From NCBI GenBank assembly GCA_963920705.1, contig OY987226.1, forward strand, positions 23,445,636 through 23,509,635: a stretch of DNA of 64,000 nt, in the 5' to 3' direction. The notes under the pieces are model-generated. The model made no database searches. It worked only from the letters and a program-made list of their open reading frames with translations, and was not told the DNA's origin. Of the stretch, positions 24,801 to 38,300 are shown one piece after another. The DNA is from Odiellus spinosus (taxonomy: Eukaryota > Arthropoda > Arachnida > Opiliones > Phalangiidae). Within the stretch, counting starts at the first letter, position 1; each line of letters begins with the position of its first letter. Position numbers and translations under genes: made by a program.

Positions 24801-27800
24801 TTTAATAATTTGATAATTTAATAATTTGATAATTTAATAATTTGATAATTTAATAATTTAATAATTTGATAATTTAATAATTTGATAATTTAATAATTTG
24901 ATAATTTAATAATTTGATAATTTAATAATTTGATAATTTAATAATTTGATAATTTAATAATTTGATAATTTAATAATTTGATAATTTAATAATTTGATAA
25001 TTTAATAATTTGATAATTTAATAATTTGATAATTTAATAATTTGATAATTTAATAATTTGATAATTTAATAATTTGATAATTTAATAATTTGATAATTTA
25101 ATAATTTGATAATTTAATAATTTGATAATTTAATAATTTGATAATTTAATAATTTGACAATTTAATAATTTGACAATTTAATAATTTGATAATTTAATAA
25201 TTTGATAATTTAATAATTTGATAATTTAATAATTTGATAATTTAATAATTTGATAATTTAATAATTTGATAATTTAATAATTTGATAATTTAATAATTTG
25301 ATAATTTAATAATTTGATAATTTAATAATTTGATAATTTAATAATTTGATAATTTAATAATTTGATAATTTGATAATTTAATAATTTGATAGTTAAATAA
25401 TTTAACAATCTAATAATTAAAATCAATGTGATTTAAAATGATTCTAATAAGGGGACCCTGCCCTACTTGTAGAGTCCTAAAAGTCAGTCCTGCCTTGCCC
25501 TCAATTAATAGTGTAATGTTTATAGAAATAAATTAAATTGAAATTGTTTAAATTGAAAATATTTTAAAGCTTTTTCATTTTGTATTTTAAAGCTTTTTCA
25601 TTTTGTATTTTAAAGCTTTTTCATTTTGTATTTTAAAGCTTTTTCATTTTGTATTTTAAAGCTTTATGGTGGTGGCAGGTAATTCTGTCCTCTTTTTAAA
25701 AAATCAAGAAAACTTTCCCAATGTTAACTGTGTCCAATTTAGGTGTATCTTTCTATAAAATGAACTTTTTGCGTGTATTTCAAGCTACTATGCTTTGATT
25801 GGTCTAAAAGATATGATACGTTTTTCAAAGTCAGTCGACAGGGTCAATTCCGTCCAGAAGAGTAATTCCGTCCGGCCTAAGTCTAATTCCGTCCACCCTA
25901 AGTCTAATTCCGTCCGGCCTAAGTCTAATTCCGTTCGGCCTAAGTCTAATTCCGTCCGGCCTAAGTCTAATTCCGTCCGGCCTAAGTCTAATTCCGTCCG
26001 GCCTAAGTCTAATTCCGTCCGGCCTAAGTCTAATTCCGTCCGGCCTAAGTCTAATTCCGTCCGGCCTAAGTCTAATTCCGACCGGCCTAAGTCTAATTCC
26101 GTCCGGCCTAAGTCTAATTCCGTCCGGCCTAAGTCTAATTCCGTCCGGCCTAAGTCTAATTCCGTCCGGCCTAAGTCTAATTCCGTTCGGCCTAAGTCTA
26201 ATTCCGTCCGGCCTAAGTCTAATTCCGTCCGGCCTAAGTCTAATTCCGTCCGGCCTAAGTCTAATTCCGTCCGGCCTAAGTCTAATTCCGTCCGGCCTAA
26301 GTCTAATTCCGTCCGGCCTAAGTCTAATTCCGTCCGGCCTAAGTCTAATTCCGTCCGGCCTAAGTCTAATTCCGTCCGGCCTAAGTCTAATTCCGTCCGG
26401 CCTAAGTCTAATTCCGTCCGGCCTAAGTCTAATTCCGTCCGGCCTAAGTCTAATTCCGACCGGCCTAAGTCTAATTCCGTCCGGCCTAAGTCTAATTCCG
26501 ACCAGTGGTGGGTAATACCCATCCACCCGCGGCTAATCGCTGGACAGTGGTGGGTAATGTCCATCCACCCGTAGATAATCACAGAATAATGAATACAATA
26601 TCCTCTGCACCCAAAATTTTCAACTATCTGCTCTATCTGGACAAAAACAACCATCGTAAAAGTTAAAAGCTACCAAAAGACATATTCCACATTTTTTACT
26701 ACGAAAACAAATAACAAATTTCAGCTTTAAATATTAAATTCATAATATTTTACTCAGTTTCAAACACCCACACAAGCATTTTTACTAAAGGTGTGCGAGA
26801 GCTTAGTCGAGCTTTGAGCCGAGCGCTCGGCTCGAAGCTAGATAAGAGAGTTCTTCAAAAACTCATAAGAGTTTGAGTCCAAAAATCTAGAGCTCATCAG
26901 GGTTCGAGCTCGATAAAAGCAGCGGGGAACCCTAAACAAAGACAGCCTTATCACAAAAAAAAAAAAAAAAAAAATCTTTAATTTCATCTTGTATTGCCTT
27001 CTTTAGCTCTTGAAAAAAAATCATAGGTGTAATGAAGCAACTAGGTTTACACCAAGTGAAAAATGAAAGTGGAAGAGACTTTTTTGAGGTGCCAGTTTTT
27101 CTTTAGTATTTCTATGTTAGTTTCCAGCTTGAATTTGCAGCGTGCACAAACCAGCTTGTCGATATTTCCATTAACGATTTCTATCAATAGCGTAGGTTTG
27201 TACCTACTGACGAAAGAAGGTGAAATCGACTTTGAAACTGTCAAAAATAAGCTTCTAAGTTCCGCCCAGGTATAAAATACTTGTTTTTCATTGGCTCTTT
27301 TGGTGTTTCTGGCCAGTTAAGCATGGTTTGTATATAAATATTTAACTTTTGGTTTTAGTTTGAAACGCTTTGTTGCCTGATCGTCTTTAGCTTGTATTTT
27401 ACTTTTGGTTTTAGTTTTAAATGCGTTGTCAACCAATTTTATGGTATCGGTCCCTGTATTGGCCTAATTATTTACAGGCAAATATATGGTGGTGCCGGGT
27501 AATTCCGTCCGCTTTTTATATAATCACCAAGAAAACTCTCCCAATGTTAACCGTGTCCAATTTAGGAATATCTCCTTATAAATTGAACTTTTGCGCGTAT
27601 TTTAAGCTAATTTTCTTTCCATAATTTTTATTGGTTTAAAAGATACGAGACATTTTTCAAAGTCAGTCGAGGCGGCCAATTCCGTCCAGAAGAGTGTAAT
27701 TCCGTCTGGCCTGAGTCTAATCGCCGGACAGAGGTGGGTAATACCCGTCCACCCGTAAATAGGAAGCGTCTAATTTCCGGATAACCTTCATTTATTAAAT

Positions 27801-29278
27801 TCATAATACTTTACTCAGTTTCAAAGGCAACTAAAACACCCACACAGTAAAAACCGTAATATGAACATTGAACCAGGTTTAATATTAAAAAATAAATGGA
27901 ACATCCCCAAAATATTTGTTTAACGCCCGCACTGATAAAAATTTAAAAAACAATGTCATTAAAATTAGTATATATTAACCTTGTAAAATATAGCTGCAAT
28001 CAGATTGAATAACGAACCACGGTTCGAAACTGTCTCCAATTTTTAAAACTTTTAAATAAACCAGTTTTATTTTTAATTCTTTCACGTGTTTTTTCTTCGC
28101 TAACCCAACTAATATTTAATTAATGTCCGTGATTGTTTTAAATCCTTATTTGCGGAGCCATAAAAAGCTTCATTCCCTTAAATTGGCATTAATTTAATCG
28201 GAGTAAATCGCTACTTTGTTAATTATAGTCGTATCTTAGCCGAACCTTTTCCTATGGCCTTGAAATATTTTTTTTTCTGACGGGGCGTTTATCAGTGTCT
28301 AAAATAAGTCCTTTTTCGTTTAATTTGAGCAACCAAAATTAAAGATTCACATTTTTGAACCAAAGTGGACGGAATTAGAATTGGATGGAATTACCCGTCA
28401 CCACCCTATATTATTTAATTTAAAGTATTGCTAAATTTATTTTTTTATTCTATAATGCTTGCAAAAAATGTTTTAAGCTCGCTAAACGCTTGAAATAACC
28501 AAATTTAAGTCTTAGTGAAATTATAACAAAGCATAAAAGCTTGATAAGTAAAATCAAAAGGGGATAGAAAGTAAAAAGGGCGCCTCTCCCTAAACTACAA
28601 GCCTTTATCTGCAGAGATCCTGAAATATGGAGAACATAATACTTACCCCCCTTCCCCCCTATATTTTGGCCAATCACGATGACTCTAACCTCACTACAAT
28701 ATCGATTTTTTTTTCCTCTCCCGTAAGTAGTTCTCCGATTGTAGCGAACCTATCGGCCGGAAAGATTAATATCATCTGCTAGTTTAAAAAGAAGCATTTT
28801 GCACAGGCTTAGTTAAACATGGAAGTCCCGACCTCGCGGATGTGGTTAGGAATTGTGATAATTGCGTGATTGATAAATCTGGTCTAAGGAAAAATATATT
28901 AAATCATATCGAGGCTAAAGTTACTTTGAAAAACTTAATTATTAATACGAATGGCCAGTATAATATACTTTAGAAAACATGAAGATGATGCGCCTGGTGG
29001 CTATTCTAGCTTTTTGCATTCGTGGTCCAAGTGGATTTACCATAAGGATATTTATTTTTGGGACAAAAATATTGTTGGAAATATGCATGTTGATTCACAA
29101 CCAATAAAGACACTGGAGTAATAACTAAATTATTTGTTTATTAAAACTATATTAAAATAAAGGTTACTCTATTAATCATTTAAACATAACTGTTGGGACT
29201 AGGCATATTAAAAGGATATAACTGCTAACTGCTCATGACTGCAACAACAAGAACACTCCTGGCTAACTGATGAGAGAG

Positions 29279-29328
<50 letters not shown>

Positions 29329-32300
29329 GTCTGCTATAATTAAGTCATGTGACTTCCTCTCTAGTTGACCTAATACTTCAACCCTTGACCTATGGTTATG
29401 TTAAAGTGCAAGTCTAAATATTTACAATTCTCTCCCTCTTTAACATAATTTATATACATATTTACTTTATACAATATTAAAGAAGTTAATCTGTCGTAAC
29501 TGGGGTTAATTTTAACATATTGCAAAAATTGAGAAAAATTAGTTTTGACAATGCTTTCGTAAAATTATCAGCTACATTTTGTTTTGATCTAACGTATTTT
29601 AGTTCGAATAACTTTTTCGCTAATTTTTCCCGAATAAAATGGTAACGTATGTCTATATGTTTAGACCGATTATTTTCGACGGGATTCTTCGTATAAAATA
29701 TTGCTGACTGATTATCACAATATGCGCGAGGAATGTTTATAGTCACAGCAAATTCCGCTGAAATTTCTTCGGTTATCGGGCTTAGCCACATTAATTCTTT
29801 TATGGCTTCCGTAAGGGCAATATACTCCGCTTCCATAGTAGAGAGTGACACGGACTTCTGTCTAAATGATCTCCATGAAAATGGACAGGCTCCAAAATAG
29901 CAGACATACCCACACATTGATTTTCGCGTGTCGCGGTCACTATCTGAATAGATAGTAATTCTGGAGTCAATATCTTTGTAATAGTGAAGTCCGTATGTCG
30001 CTGTCGATATTGTATATCTTGCCAATTGACATAACCTGTTCCAATGTATATAACCAGGATTCGCATTAAATTGCGACAACGTTGTTACTGCAAAAAGAAT
30101 GTCTGGCCTTGTTCGAAGCGCCACGAACATTAAAGCCCCGATTAAAGCTCGATATGGATAGTCTTTCATTCGTTTCTGGTCGTATTCATCAGACGGACAG
30201 TCATTTCTGGTCAAAATTTGTCCAGGGCTCAATGGTAGGCTTACTGGATCTTCTGCAGATATATTAAATTGATTTGATAGTTGTTTTACGTAACTTGTTT
30301 GATTTAACTTGATTCCTCCGCTTGCTAATTGCTTAAACTCCACTCCCAAGAATTTACTGATAGGCCCAAGACTTTTCATCTTGTAAATACTTGATAGGGT
30401 GTTGTAAACCTCCTTTAGGGCCTCATTGTCCTTTCCAATCACCGCCAAATCATCCACATAAACGAGTATGATTATTTTCATTGGAATAAAATACACGCAA
30501 TTCGTGCCAATTAGTTTCTTAAAACCAAGTTTCTTGAAGGTTTTATCCAACTCTAAATGCCATATTCTGCCGCTTTGAGGTAATCCATATAATGCCTTAA
30601 GTAGTTTTAAGCATTTCGTCGATGAGTTCTTCATTTCTAATCCAGGTATAGGTTTCATATAAACTGTATCGGGTAAGTCTCCATATAAATAGGCGATCTT
30701 TACATCGAGGTGGCAATGAACCCAACCCATAGTGACGACAAATAGTGCAATGAAGAATCGTATCAACGAAAAGTTAATAACGGGACAAAAGGTTTCGTCG
30801 TAATCAATTCCAGGTACCTGGTTGTACCCTTGCGCTACTAAACGAGCTTTATAGCGTATAATTTGATCTTGGCTATCCCTTTTGACGTTGTAAATCCAAC
30901 GGCACCCTATTATTTTGTCGTTTATAGGTCTTGATACTGTCTTTATGACTTCGCGTTCTGTCAAACTATTATATTCTTCCTTCATAGCCAACTGCCAATT
31001 ATGTTTCTGGGGTGATTTCATTGCTTCGTCATAGGTATTTGGAATGACCATTTCTACGCAATAAGCTTCAAAATATTCTTCATCGTCGGCTTCCTCCTCC
31101 TCTAGATCAGTAAGTTGATGTGATACTGCTAGTGAGGCAATCACCTTCTTTTTTGAAAATTGAAATGCATTAATATCATACGGTAATTGATTGGTCTTTA
31201 TATATTCATTCACAGCTTTTCTAGAGCGAAATCTTTTTCCTTGTGGATCACGATAATATATGTCAAAATCTCCGGCTGAAGCTCCACTTTGTCTGGTAAT
31301 AATTTCTTGCTTCCACCCATCAGGTAATTTTGGTACCAGGGTCTCAATAACGGGTTCCTGTTCCTCTCCCGGTTTGACATCTTCATTTTTCTTCAACCGA
31401 AGTTGATTTAAAACTTCATTCTGTTCTTCAACTGTATCTTCTATCTGTTCGTCAACAGTGTCTTCTATCTGATTTCGTATAGTTAAAGCTTCTGGGGTTT
31501 CTTCATTTGACCATCTAAATTGTACTTGGTTATCAGGTTGAACGTCTTTATTTACTGGGATTCTACCGATACGTTGTTCGTCAAAAGTGACATGTTTTGT
31601 TTCCTTCACTGTTCGTTCTTCAGGATACCATATGCGATAACCTATACTTTGGGTCGCGTAGCCCACAAGAATACCGATGTTGGCTCGTCGTTGAAATTTA
31701 TGTTTTCTCTGTGGCTTATGGATATGAGCGAAAGCAATACAGCCAATACGTCGCAGGTGTCTGCTACTTGGTTTTATACCGGTCCAGTACTCTAATGGTA
31801 CTTTGTCTTCGAGTTGACTGTGTTTTAGTCGATTTTTAATATAAGCTGCTGTGCGTACAAGTTCTCCCCATAAATTCACCGGTAATTTTGCTTCCTCCAT
31901 AAATGTCCTAGCCATGTCAACTAACGTACGATTCACCCTCTCGGCTACTCCATTCATTTGGGGTGAATAAACGTTTGTTCGTTCGTGTTTTATTCCATTC
32001 TTATTACAAAACTGTTCGAAATTCCTTGACCAAAACTCAAGACCATTGTGGGTGCGTATGGCCTTTATCCTTTTTCCTGTTTCGTATTCTACTCTGGATT
32101 TATACTGTTGAAAACAGCATAATACTTCGTCTCTTTTTGCCATAGTAAAAATGGTAATATGTCGACTACGATCATCTACGAATGTCAAGTAATAGTTCGC
32201 TCCTCCTAATGAGGTGACAGGGGCTGGTCCCCATACATCGGAGTGTATTAGCTGCAAAATATCTTGATGATATATTCTTATGCGCTTGTGAAATACTCTT

Positions 32301-35300
32301 ACTGGTTTTACACGCTAAGCAGGTGTTTAATTTTCCTTCGAGAGGCTCTAATCCACGTAGCATTTTATGATTATTCATATACTTTAAATCTGCCTCATTT
32401 ACATGTCCTAGACGTCTATGTAAAAGTTCCAATCCTGTACTTTCTGATTTACTCGTTTGATGCGTTTCGGCTGCACTGTTTTTTACTTCACTCTCATTCG
32501 ATTTAATATTCAAAATTCGTGTTTCGATCGTATACAGATTCCTGTTTAATCTTGCAATAAATTCAAGTGCACGGTTTGGAAAATATATTGAACATGACCG
32601 ATTTTAATTATAACTTTATATCCAGCTTCATCGATTAAACGCGCTGCAATTAAATTCTTCCCCATCTGTGGAGTGTGTAATACATTTTTTAGTGTAAAGC
32701 GTTTCTTCCTCCCTTGATTAAGTACTTCAAATTCGATGTCGCCAACTCCCTCGGCTCTTGAATTCCCTACTCCAAGAGTTATTTCTTTCTGCAAAGGGTT
32801 ATATGTCTTAAACCAATTTCGCTGATTACATAAGTGATGCGTAGATGCTGAATCAATAACCCATTCATTTGCCGCTGTTGCTATATAACTTGCTGATGCG
32901 AAGAAGGCCCCACTTATGTCGTCGCTCTGTTTACTCTGCGGTGGGCCCCTTTTAGCTGACCGACAGTCTACGCTCCTATGTCCCTTCCGTCCACAATTGA
33001 AACATTCACCTTGGAATGTTTTAGCTGAATAACCTTGTCTAGGATACGTACGCCTTCGGTCCTGCAAAGGTTTTCCTACTGGTTTTTTCGCTACTGGTCG
33101 CAACACCGTTGCAAAGGCATCTACTGTATCGTACTGCTTCTCCTTAATAGCTTGCCGTCAAAAATTCTGCCGTTAATTTTTGCATGATGGTTTCAGATGT
33201 GAACTCTTGATCTGATAGATGATATAAATGTTGCGTTAAAGCCTCGTACGTATCAGGTAGAGACCCAATTAATTGATAGGATACATCTTTATCCTGAACT
33301 GTTTCACCAGCTTCGGTTAAATTTCTACGCGCGCATAATACTCTTCCGATGAACGCTGACATTGTCTCTCCCTGTTTATATTCTAGTGTATAGAATTGTT
33401 TACGCAATGTGGCAATTCGTGCCCTGGACTTGGGTTCAAATACATCTTTTAACTTTTCCCATACAACATTTGCTGTTGTTAAATCTTCTATAAGGCCTCT
33501 GATGTCTTGAATCAGAGTCATAGCGAGAATTGAAAAAGCCCTTGAGGCTCTTGCCTGATATTTCTGTTTGACCTCCACTGTAGCTGTTGAATCTGGTGCA
33601 ACTTCTGTGTCCATGACTATTTCCCATAGGCATCTTTCTCTCAGAATCATCTCTATCTCAAACCTCCAGTTACGATAATTTGTTGAATCAAGTTTGACAA
33701 TTTGTCCGACTGAAAACGCGTTCCCGCCATCTGCCATTGTCGCTAAGCCTGTGTCGACTTGTTCACTAAAAGAGGCCGAGGCTTAAACCACGCTCTGCTA
33801 CCACATGTTGGCAATATGCATGTTGATTCACAACCAATAAAGACACTGGAGTAATAACTAAATTATTTGTTTATTAAAACTATATTAAAATAAAGGTTAC
33901 TCTATTAATCATTTAAACATAACTGTTGGGACTAGGCATATTAAAAGGATATAACTGCTAACTGCTCATGACTGCAACAACAAGAACACTCCTGGCTAAC
34001 TGAAGAGAGGGAGTAACAAAAAAAAAAAAAAAAAAAAATTTTCGTCTGCTATAATTAAGTCATGTGACTTCCTCTCTAGTTGACCTAATACTTCAACCCT
34101 TGACCTATGGTTATGTTAAAGTGCAAGTCTAAATATTTACAAATATTACAATTATAGTTAATGTTATTAAGATTATTATATTTATTTCTTTAAAACTGCA
34201 GATTATTAAAATATATTCCCTAGAGAAACTACTTCTTGACGCTGTACTTCTTGGTTGGCATTTGAACTATTTTTCGGCCTCTTCGCTCATATTTTAGTGC
34301 TACGGCACAAAAAGATCTTACGCCAATAAGGGGGGCGGGGAATTCAGAGGGGAGATCAGTAGTTCTCCATATTACAGGTTCTAGACTCAAAGCCCAGTAG
34401 CGCCCTTTTTACTTTCTATCCCCTTTTGGTAAAATCCAGGGCTTGAGCTCGACTCCTGGCTCGACAAGGAAAAATTTTCTGGCCTAAAGCTTGACTACCA
34501 GCTCGATCAGAAAAATTTTCAGGGCCTGCATGAGCTTGGCTCGAAGCTTGACAAGGAAAACTTTCAATGGCTCGAACTCGGCTCGAAGCCTGAAATTTAG
34601 GGCTCGCACACCTCTAATTTTTACACAGTCATATTATGTTCTAAGCCTTTTCTTAAAGTATTGTTACGAAACACTACCGTCCTCTAAACTGTATTCGCGT
34701 TAAAAATATTTCCAGCCCTGAAAGACTGCGGAAAAAATGCGGGAAAATTGTCAATCGTCAATGATTTTCAAGCTCGCAAATTCGTGTTTTAATAAGGTGT
34801 TTTGAAGTTAACTTTGTAATAGTCTGACCCCACCCCATTCGGTCGTCTGCCTAACATATTGTTCTTACTATTTTATGTCAGGTCTTATATTTGTATATTT
34901 TTTCTTTCCACGCGTATTATTTTTTTAGCGGGGGGATAAAACCAACCCCCCCGCCCAACGAAGGGGGGCTGATTTCTCTCTCCTTCGGATGGGATGGTTA
35001 GATTTTTTTCTTCAGTAAAATTTGATTCTGTAGCGCGTCGGGTTACAACTGATTGTCATTAATTATGGATAATTTGGTAATTAAATCTTTTTAATTTTGT
35101 TGATCATATTGTTGTCTTTATTTATAAATTTCAGGTGAATTTTAATTCTTCGGCACAAAACGATCCTTAGTGTTAACAGACCCCAATAGGCCCTACATTC
35201 TGAATATTTCCTCAGTCCGTTACAACTTTAAACTAGAGGTTGTTTCCAGCGGACGGAATTGGCCTCTGTCAGTAGTTTTTTCTAATATTCGATAAATAAT

Positions 35301-38300
35301 TAAATACGGTGTTAAGATGAAACCGGAGACGAGTATTTTGTAGCTAAAGCTCTGGGTTTTCGAGTGGTATTGTGTTCTTGTCTGTACAATTTCCGTGATT
35401 GTTTTTAAACCTTATTTCTGGAGCTATAAAAAGCTTCATTCCCTTAAATTGGCATTAATTTAATGGGAGAAAATTGCTATTTGGTTAATTATAGACATAT
35501 CTTAGCCGAACCTTGTCCTACGGCCTTGAAATATATATTTTTTTTCTTACAGGCCTTTATCAGTGTCTAAAATAAGTACTTTTTCGTTGAATTTGAGCAA
35601 CCCAAATTAAAGATTCACATTTCTAAACCAAAGTGGACAGAATTAGCTTTAAACGGAATTACCCGCAACCACCCTGCCTATTGCATTTTAAAGCTTTAAT
35701 TATTGTATTTTAAAGATTTTCAAATTATATTTTAAATTATATACTAAATTTCCTCGTGATTGACCTACAAAAACACTGCACATTTTTTAGTCCTTTCCTA
35801 CACAGAGCAAGCCCTTACGGAAAAAAGTTAGTCTGATCTGAAGAGGTCTTCAAGAACACTACAAATGTCTTGGGGAAGTCTTTTAGACTTTCCCAAGACT
35901 TTTGGACATAATGAAAGACTTCCCCAAGACCTCTTAAGACTACCTTTTTTTGGTAAGGGAGTCTTAGAACGTAACCAATTTGAGCTTTACCAAAAGTATT
36001 TTTACAAGGATGGAATCTGTTTACTTTAATTTTTTGCATAAAATCAGAATCTCTCGCGATAGACCCCTTAGTCATAAAAGGTCTTGTGGAAGTCTTCCGG
36101 GTGTCTTATGTAGTCTTAAGAGGTCTTGTGCAAGTCTTTCGGGTGTCTTATGTAGTCTTAAGAGGTCTTGTGGAAGTCTTTCATTATAGCTATGGTTACA
36201 TTAGCATTTCTTAATCGATTTGAAAAGGCAAAATCAAATCGATATTCAAATCGCCAGGAATCGTTTTAAGAGTCATTTCTTCACACATTATCTTTATAAA
36301 TCTATTTATTGTAGCTTTATCAATCAGCTGTTGAAATCGAATCGGTATGAAACTGGTTCCCGAAGCAGTTTCGATAAACCGAATCAAAATGATTAGAGAA
36401 AAGACGGCTTCCTGTTCACACGACTCTACCGAAACGTTTTGAGACGGTTTAAATAGATTCCAAGGCCTAGTATGAACGCAGCTAGTGTCAAGAAGCTTTT
36501 CAGTAAGGGACTTTGGAAAGCTCACAACTGACCATTTGATGACCCTGTTTAAAAGTTTTTCCTGTATTATTTTAAAGATTCTTTCCTATTACATTTTAAA
36601 GATTTTCCTATTACATTCTAAAGATTTTTCTATTACATTTTATAGTTTCTTATACGTTTTATAGTTTCCTATTACATTTTATAGTTTCCTATTGCATTTT
36701 ATAGATTTCCTATTATCAAGATAAGAAATATGGCTCCACAATCATTCTTATGAGAGGTATGAATTCCTGATTAAATATCATAGAGAAAAGCGCCCCCTTA
36801 CATAATCTTGAAAATCTAAGATTACATATACAATGACTGAAGGGTATTATTCAAGATGACATTGATTTAATTTGTACATAATATCTAAGGAATCAGAATT
36901 AAAATACTTCATTTCAGTTAGTAGACTTATCCCTTTAAAAATTTGGCCATGTGTTAACAGGGTTAGCTAAAGGTTAAAGTGAGTAAGGCCTTCAGCGGCG
37001 AAATCCTGGGGTTGTGGAAGCTTTTTATAGGGATAGAAAACCTGCAAGGCCTTCTATACAGGTGAACTTGATGATTTTAGCGAGGATTTCCATAACACAC
37101 CACTAACCAACGCTAAAATTTGCAGGGATTACAGACATTTGAACCTTATAGAAGGGTGTAAACAAACTGCAGAGAGGTTCCATTCTCTTAAGTGGTGTTG
37201 CTACACATCCCTTGAGAATTTAAAGTGTAACCCACCTCCTCTCTCTAAGGTATTTGACGCTGGTTATTGTTCAACCCTAAAATTATAGAGATCTTCTGAA
37301 AAGAAAGCATTGCTGGCTCTATTCTCTTTTAAGGATATGCAATTGAGCAAGAAAAGAAAGAGTTTTCAGGGGGCAAATTATTATTTGAGATTAGATTTCT
37401 TTTATGCAAGTATTGAATTTTTTATTGGGAGAAATTGGTTTATCATATTCAACAGAGTTTGGGTCATATATCATTTCTCTTGATCAGTAGGTGCAAGACT
37501 TAAAGGAATTGTATAAAGAAATGGAATTAGGGAAAACAAGCTTACTTGTGGTCTAGAAATTGATTACTGGAGTCAACTATTAAGAACTTTTCATTTTGAG
37601 TCTTTCCAATGCTGCCAGTGTAGAGATAATGTTCCAGTGGGACTGGCCTCTTCAATGTACTTATGACATAGATTTTTTTATTTTTGGTTCTCCTGTAAGA
37701 AAAAAAAAGGAATTTTAGGTCAAAAAATTCTGTATTTTTGGTCTGCATAGATAATGTAAAGAATGCTAAGGTTTTACTAGCAAGGAAAAAAAGTAAAACG
37801 TCAAAATTCTAGGAGTTTTAGGAAAAAATTTAAAATATAGGAATTGTGGTCACCCTATATAAGTTAACACATTTTTTAACCAATAGGGTGTAAAGACCCA
37901 ATTGAGAGAGACTAATGTTCTTAAGAAAAGAGATTCCTTGAAGAAATAGACAGTTGCTATTCAATTATATTATAGAAACTCCTCGTGTTATCGGCTATTG
38001 TTGTGTGAACTTACCCAACCCAATCGGCCAGGTCCATAGTATTTGATACAGTTGCACTAAGCATAACTAGTTTAACTTGTTCCGGTAGCATAATAAGTAC
38101 TTCTTCCCATACAACTCCTCGCTGGATGGATATATAAAAGATAAAATTAGACAAGGATCACAACTATAGTTCATACTACTTTGAAATACATTTTATTATT
38201 TACACTTCAATTATAGTATGGGAAAGAGCCCAAAAATTGGAAAAACAAAGAATAGTTAGAGACAAAAGCCAATTTCTGTAAGAATATTTATGTATACACT

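Larger units (their letters stand above)
29073..34141 (-). mobile_element. Ty1/copia LTR retrotransposon with an MBD-like domain (fossil)
   Basis: Runs on the - strand, the same sense as SKIV2L. It has two LTRs (TG...CA ends) and a 5-bp target duplication AATAT (29068-29072 and 34142-34146). Beside the right LTR is a primer-binding site matching the initiator-Met tRNA 3' end; a polypurine tract adjoins the left LTR. Order is gag, CCHC knuckle, aspartic protease, integrase, MBD-like domain, reverse transcriptase, RNase H, the integrase-before-RT order of copia. The coding region is broken in about three places. The LTRs differ at about three positions in some 330 bp plus homopolymer length, so the insertion is fairly recent but older than the gypsy copy. 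Confidence 0.95.
28553..34430. mobile_element. Non-autonomous TIR element, copy 2, interrupted by copia
   Basis: Inverted copy of the 7934-8780 element, with end ATCAAAAGGGGATAGAAAG at the left and its counterpart CTTTCTATCCCCTTTTGGT at the right, flanked by AAA on both sides. The copia element splits it at an AATAT site. Copy 1 shows the same region unsplit. Confidence 0.88.
26786..34616. mobile_element. Non-autonomous hAT-like element, copy 2, with nested insertions
   Basis: Ends TAAAGGTGTGCGAG and CTCGCACACCTCTA with a perfect 8-bp target duplication ATTTTTAC (26778-26785 and 34617-34624). Same family as 4051-5169, sharing GAGCTCGA/GGCTCGAAGC repeats near both ends. Inside it sit TIR element copy B (27488-28405) and the 28553-34430 element. 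Confidence 0.88.
25678..35674. mobile_element. TIR element with minisatellite, copy A, split by nested insertions
   Basis: Left end GGTGGTGGCAGGTAATTCTG and right end AATTACCCGCAACCACC are the inverted ends of a non-autonomous element also seen whole at 27488-28405. Interior segments at 25700-26785 and 34625-35674 line up with the left and right parts of copy B, for example ATTAAATTCATAATA...TTTACTCAGTTTC and CATTCCCTTAAATTGGCATT. They are separated by the hAT-like insertion 26786-34616. No transposase seen. Confidence 0.8.

Noticed and set aside
24441-26502. CRISPR-like or centromeric satellite arrays
   Set aside because: No spacers; each array is explained by a LINE tail or by a transposon-internal minisatellite.
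25788-26654. Long open frames on both strands encoding 7-residue repeats
   Set aside because: The 21-bp unit keeps three frames open at once; no start context, splice sites or conservation. Minisatellite artefact.
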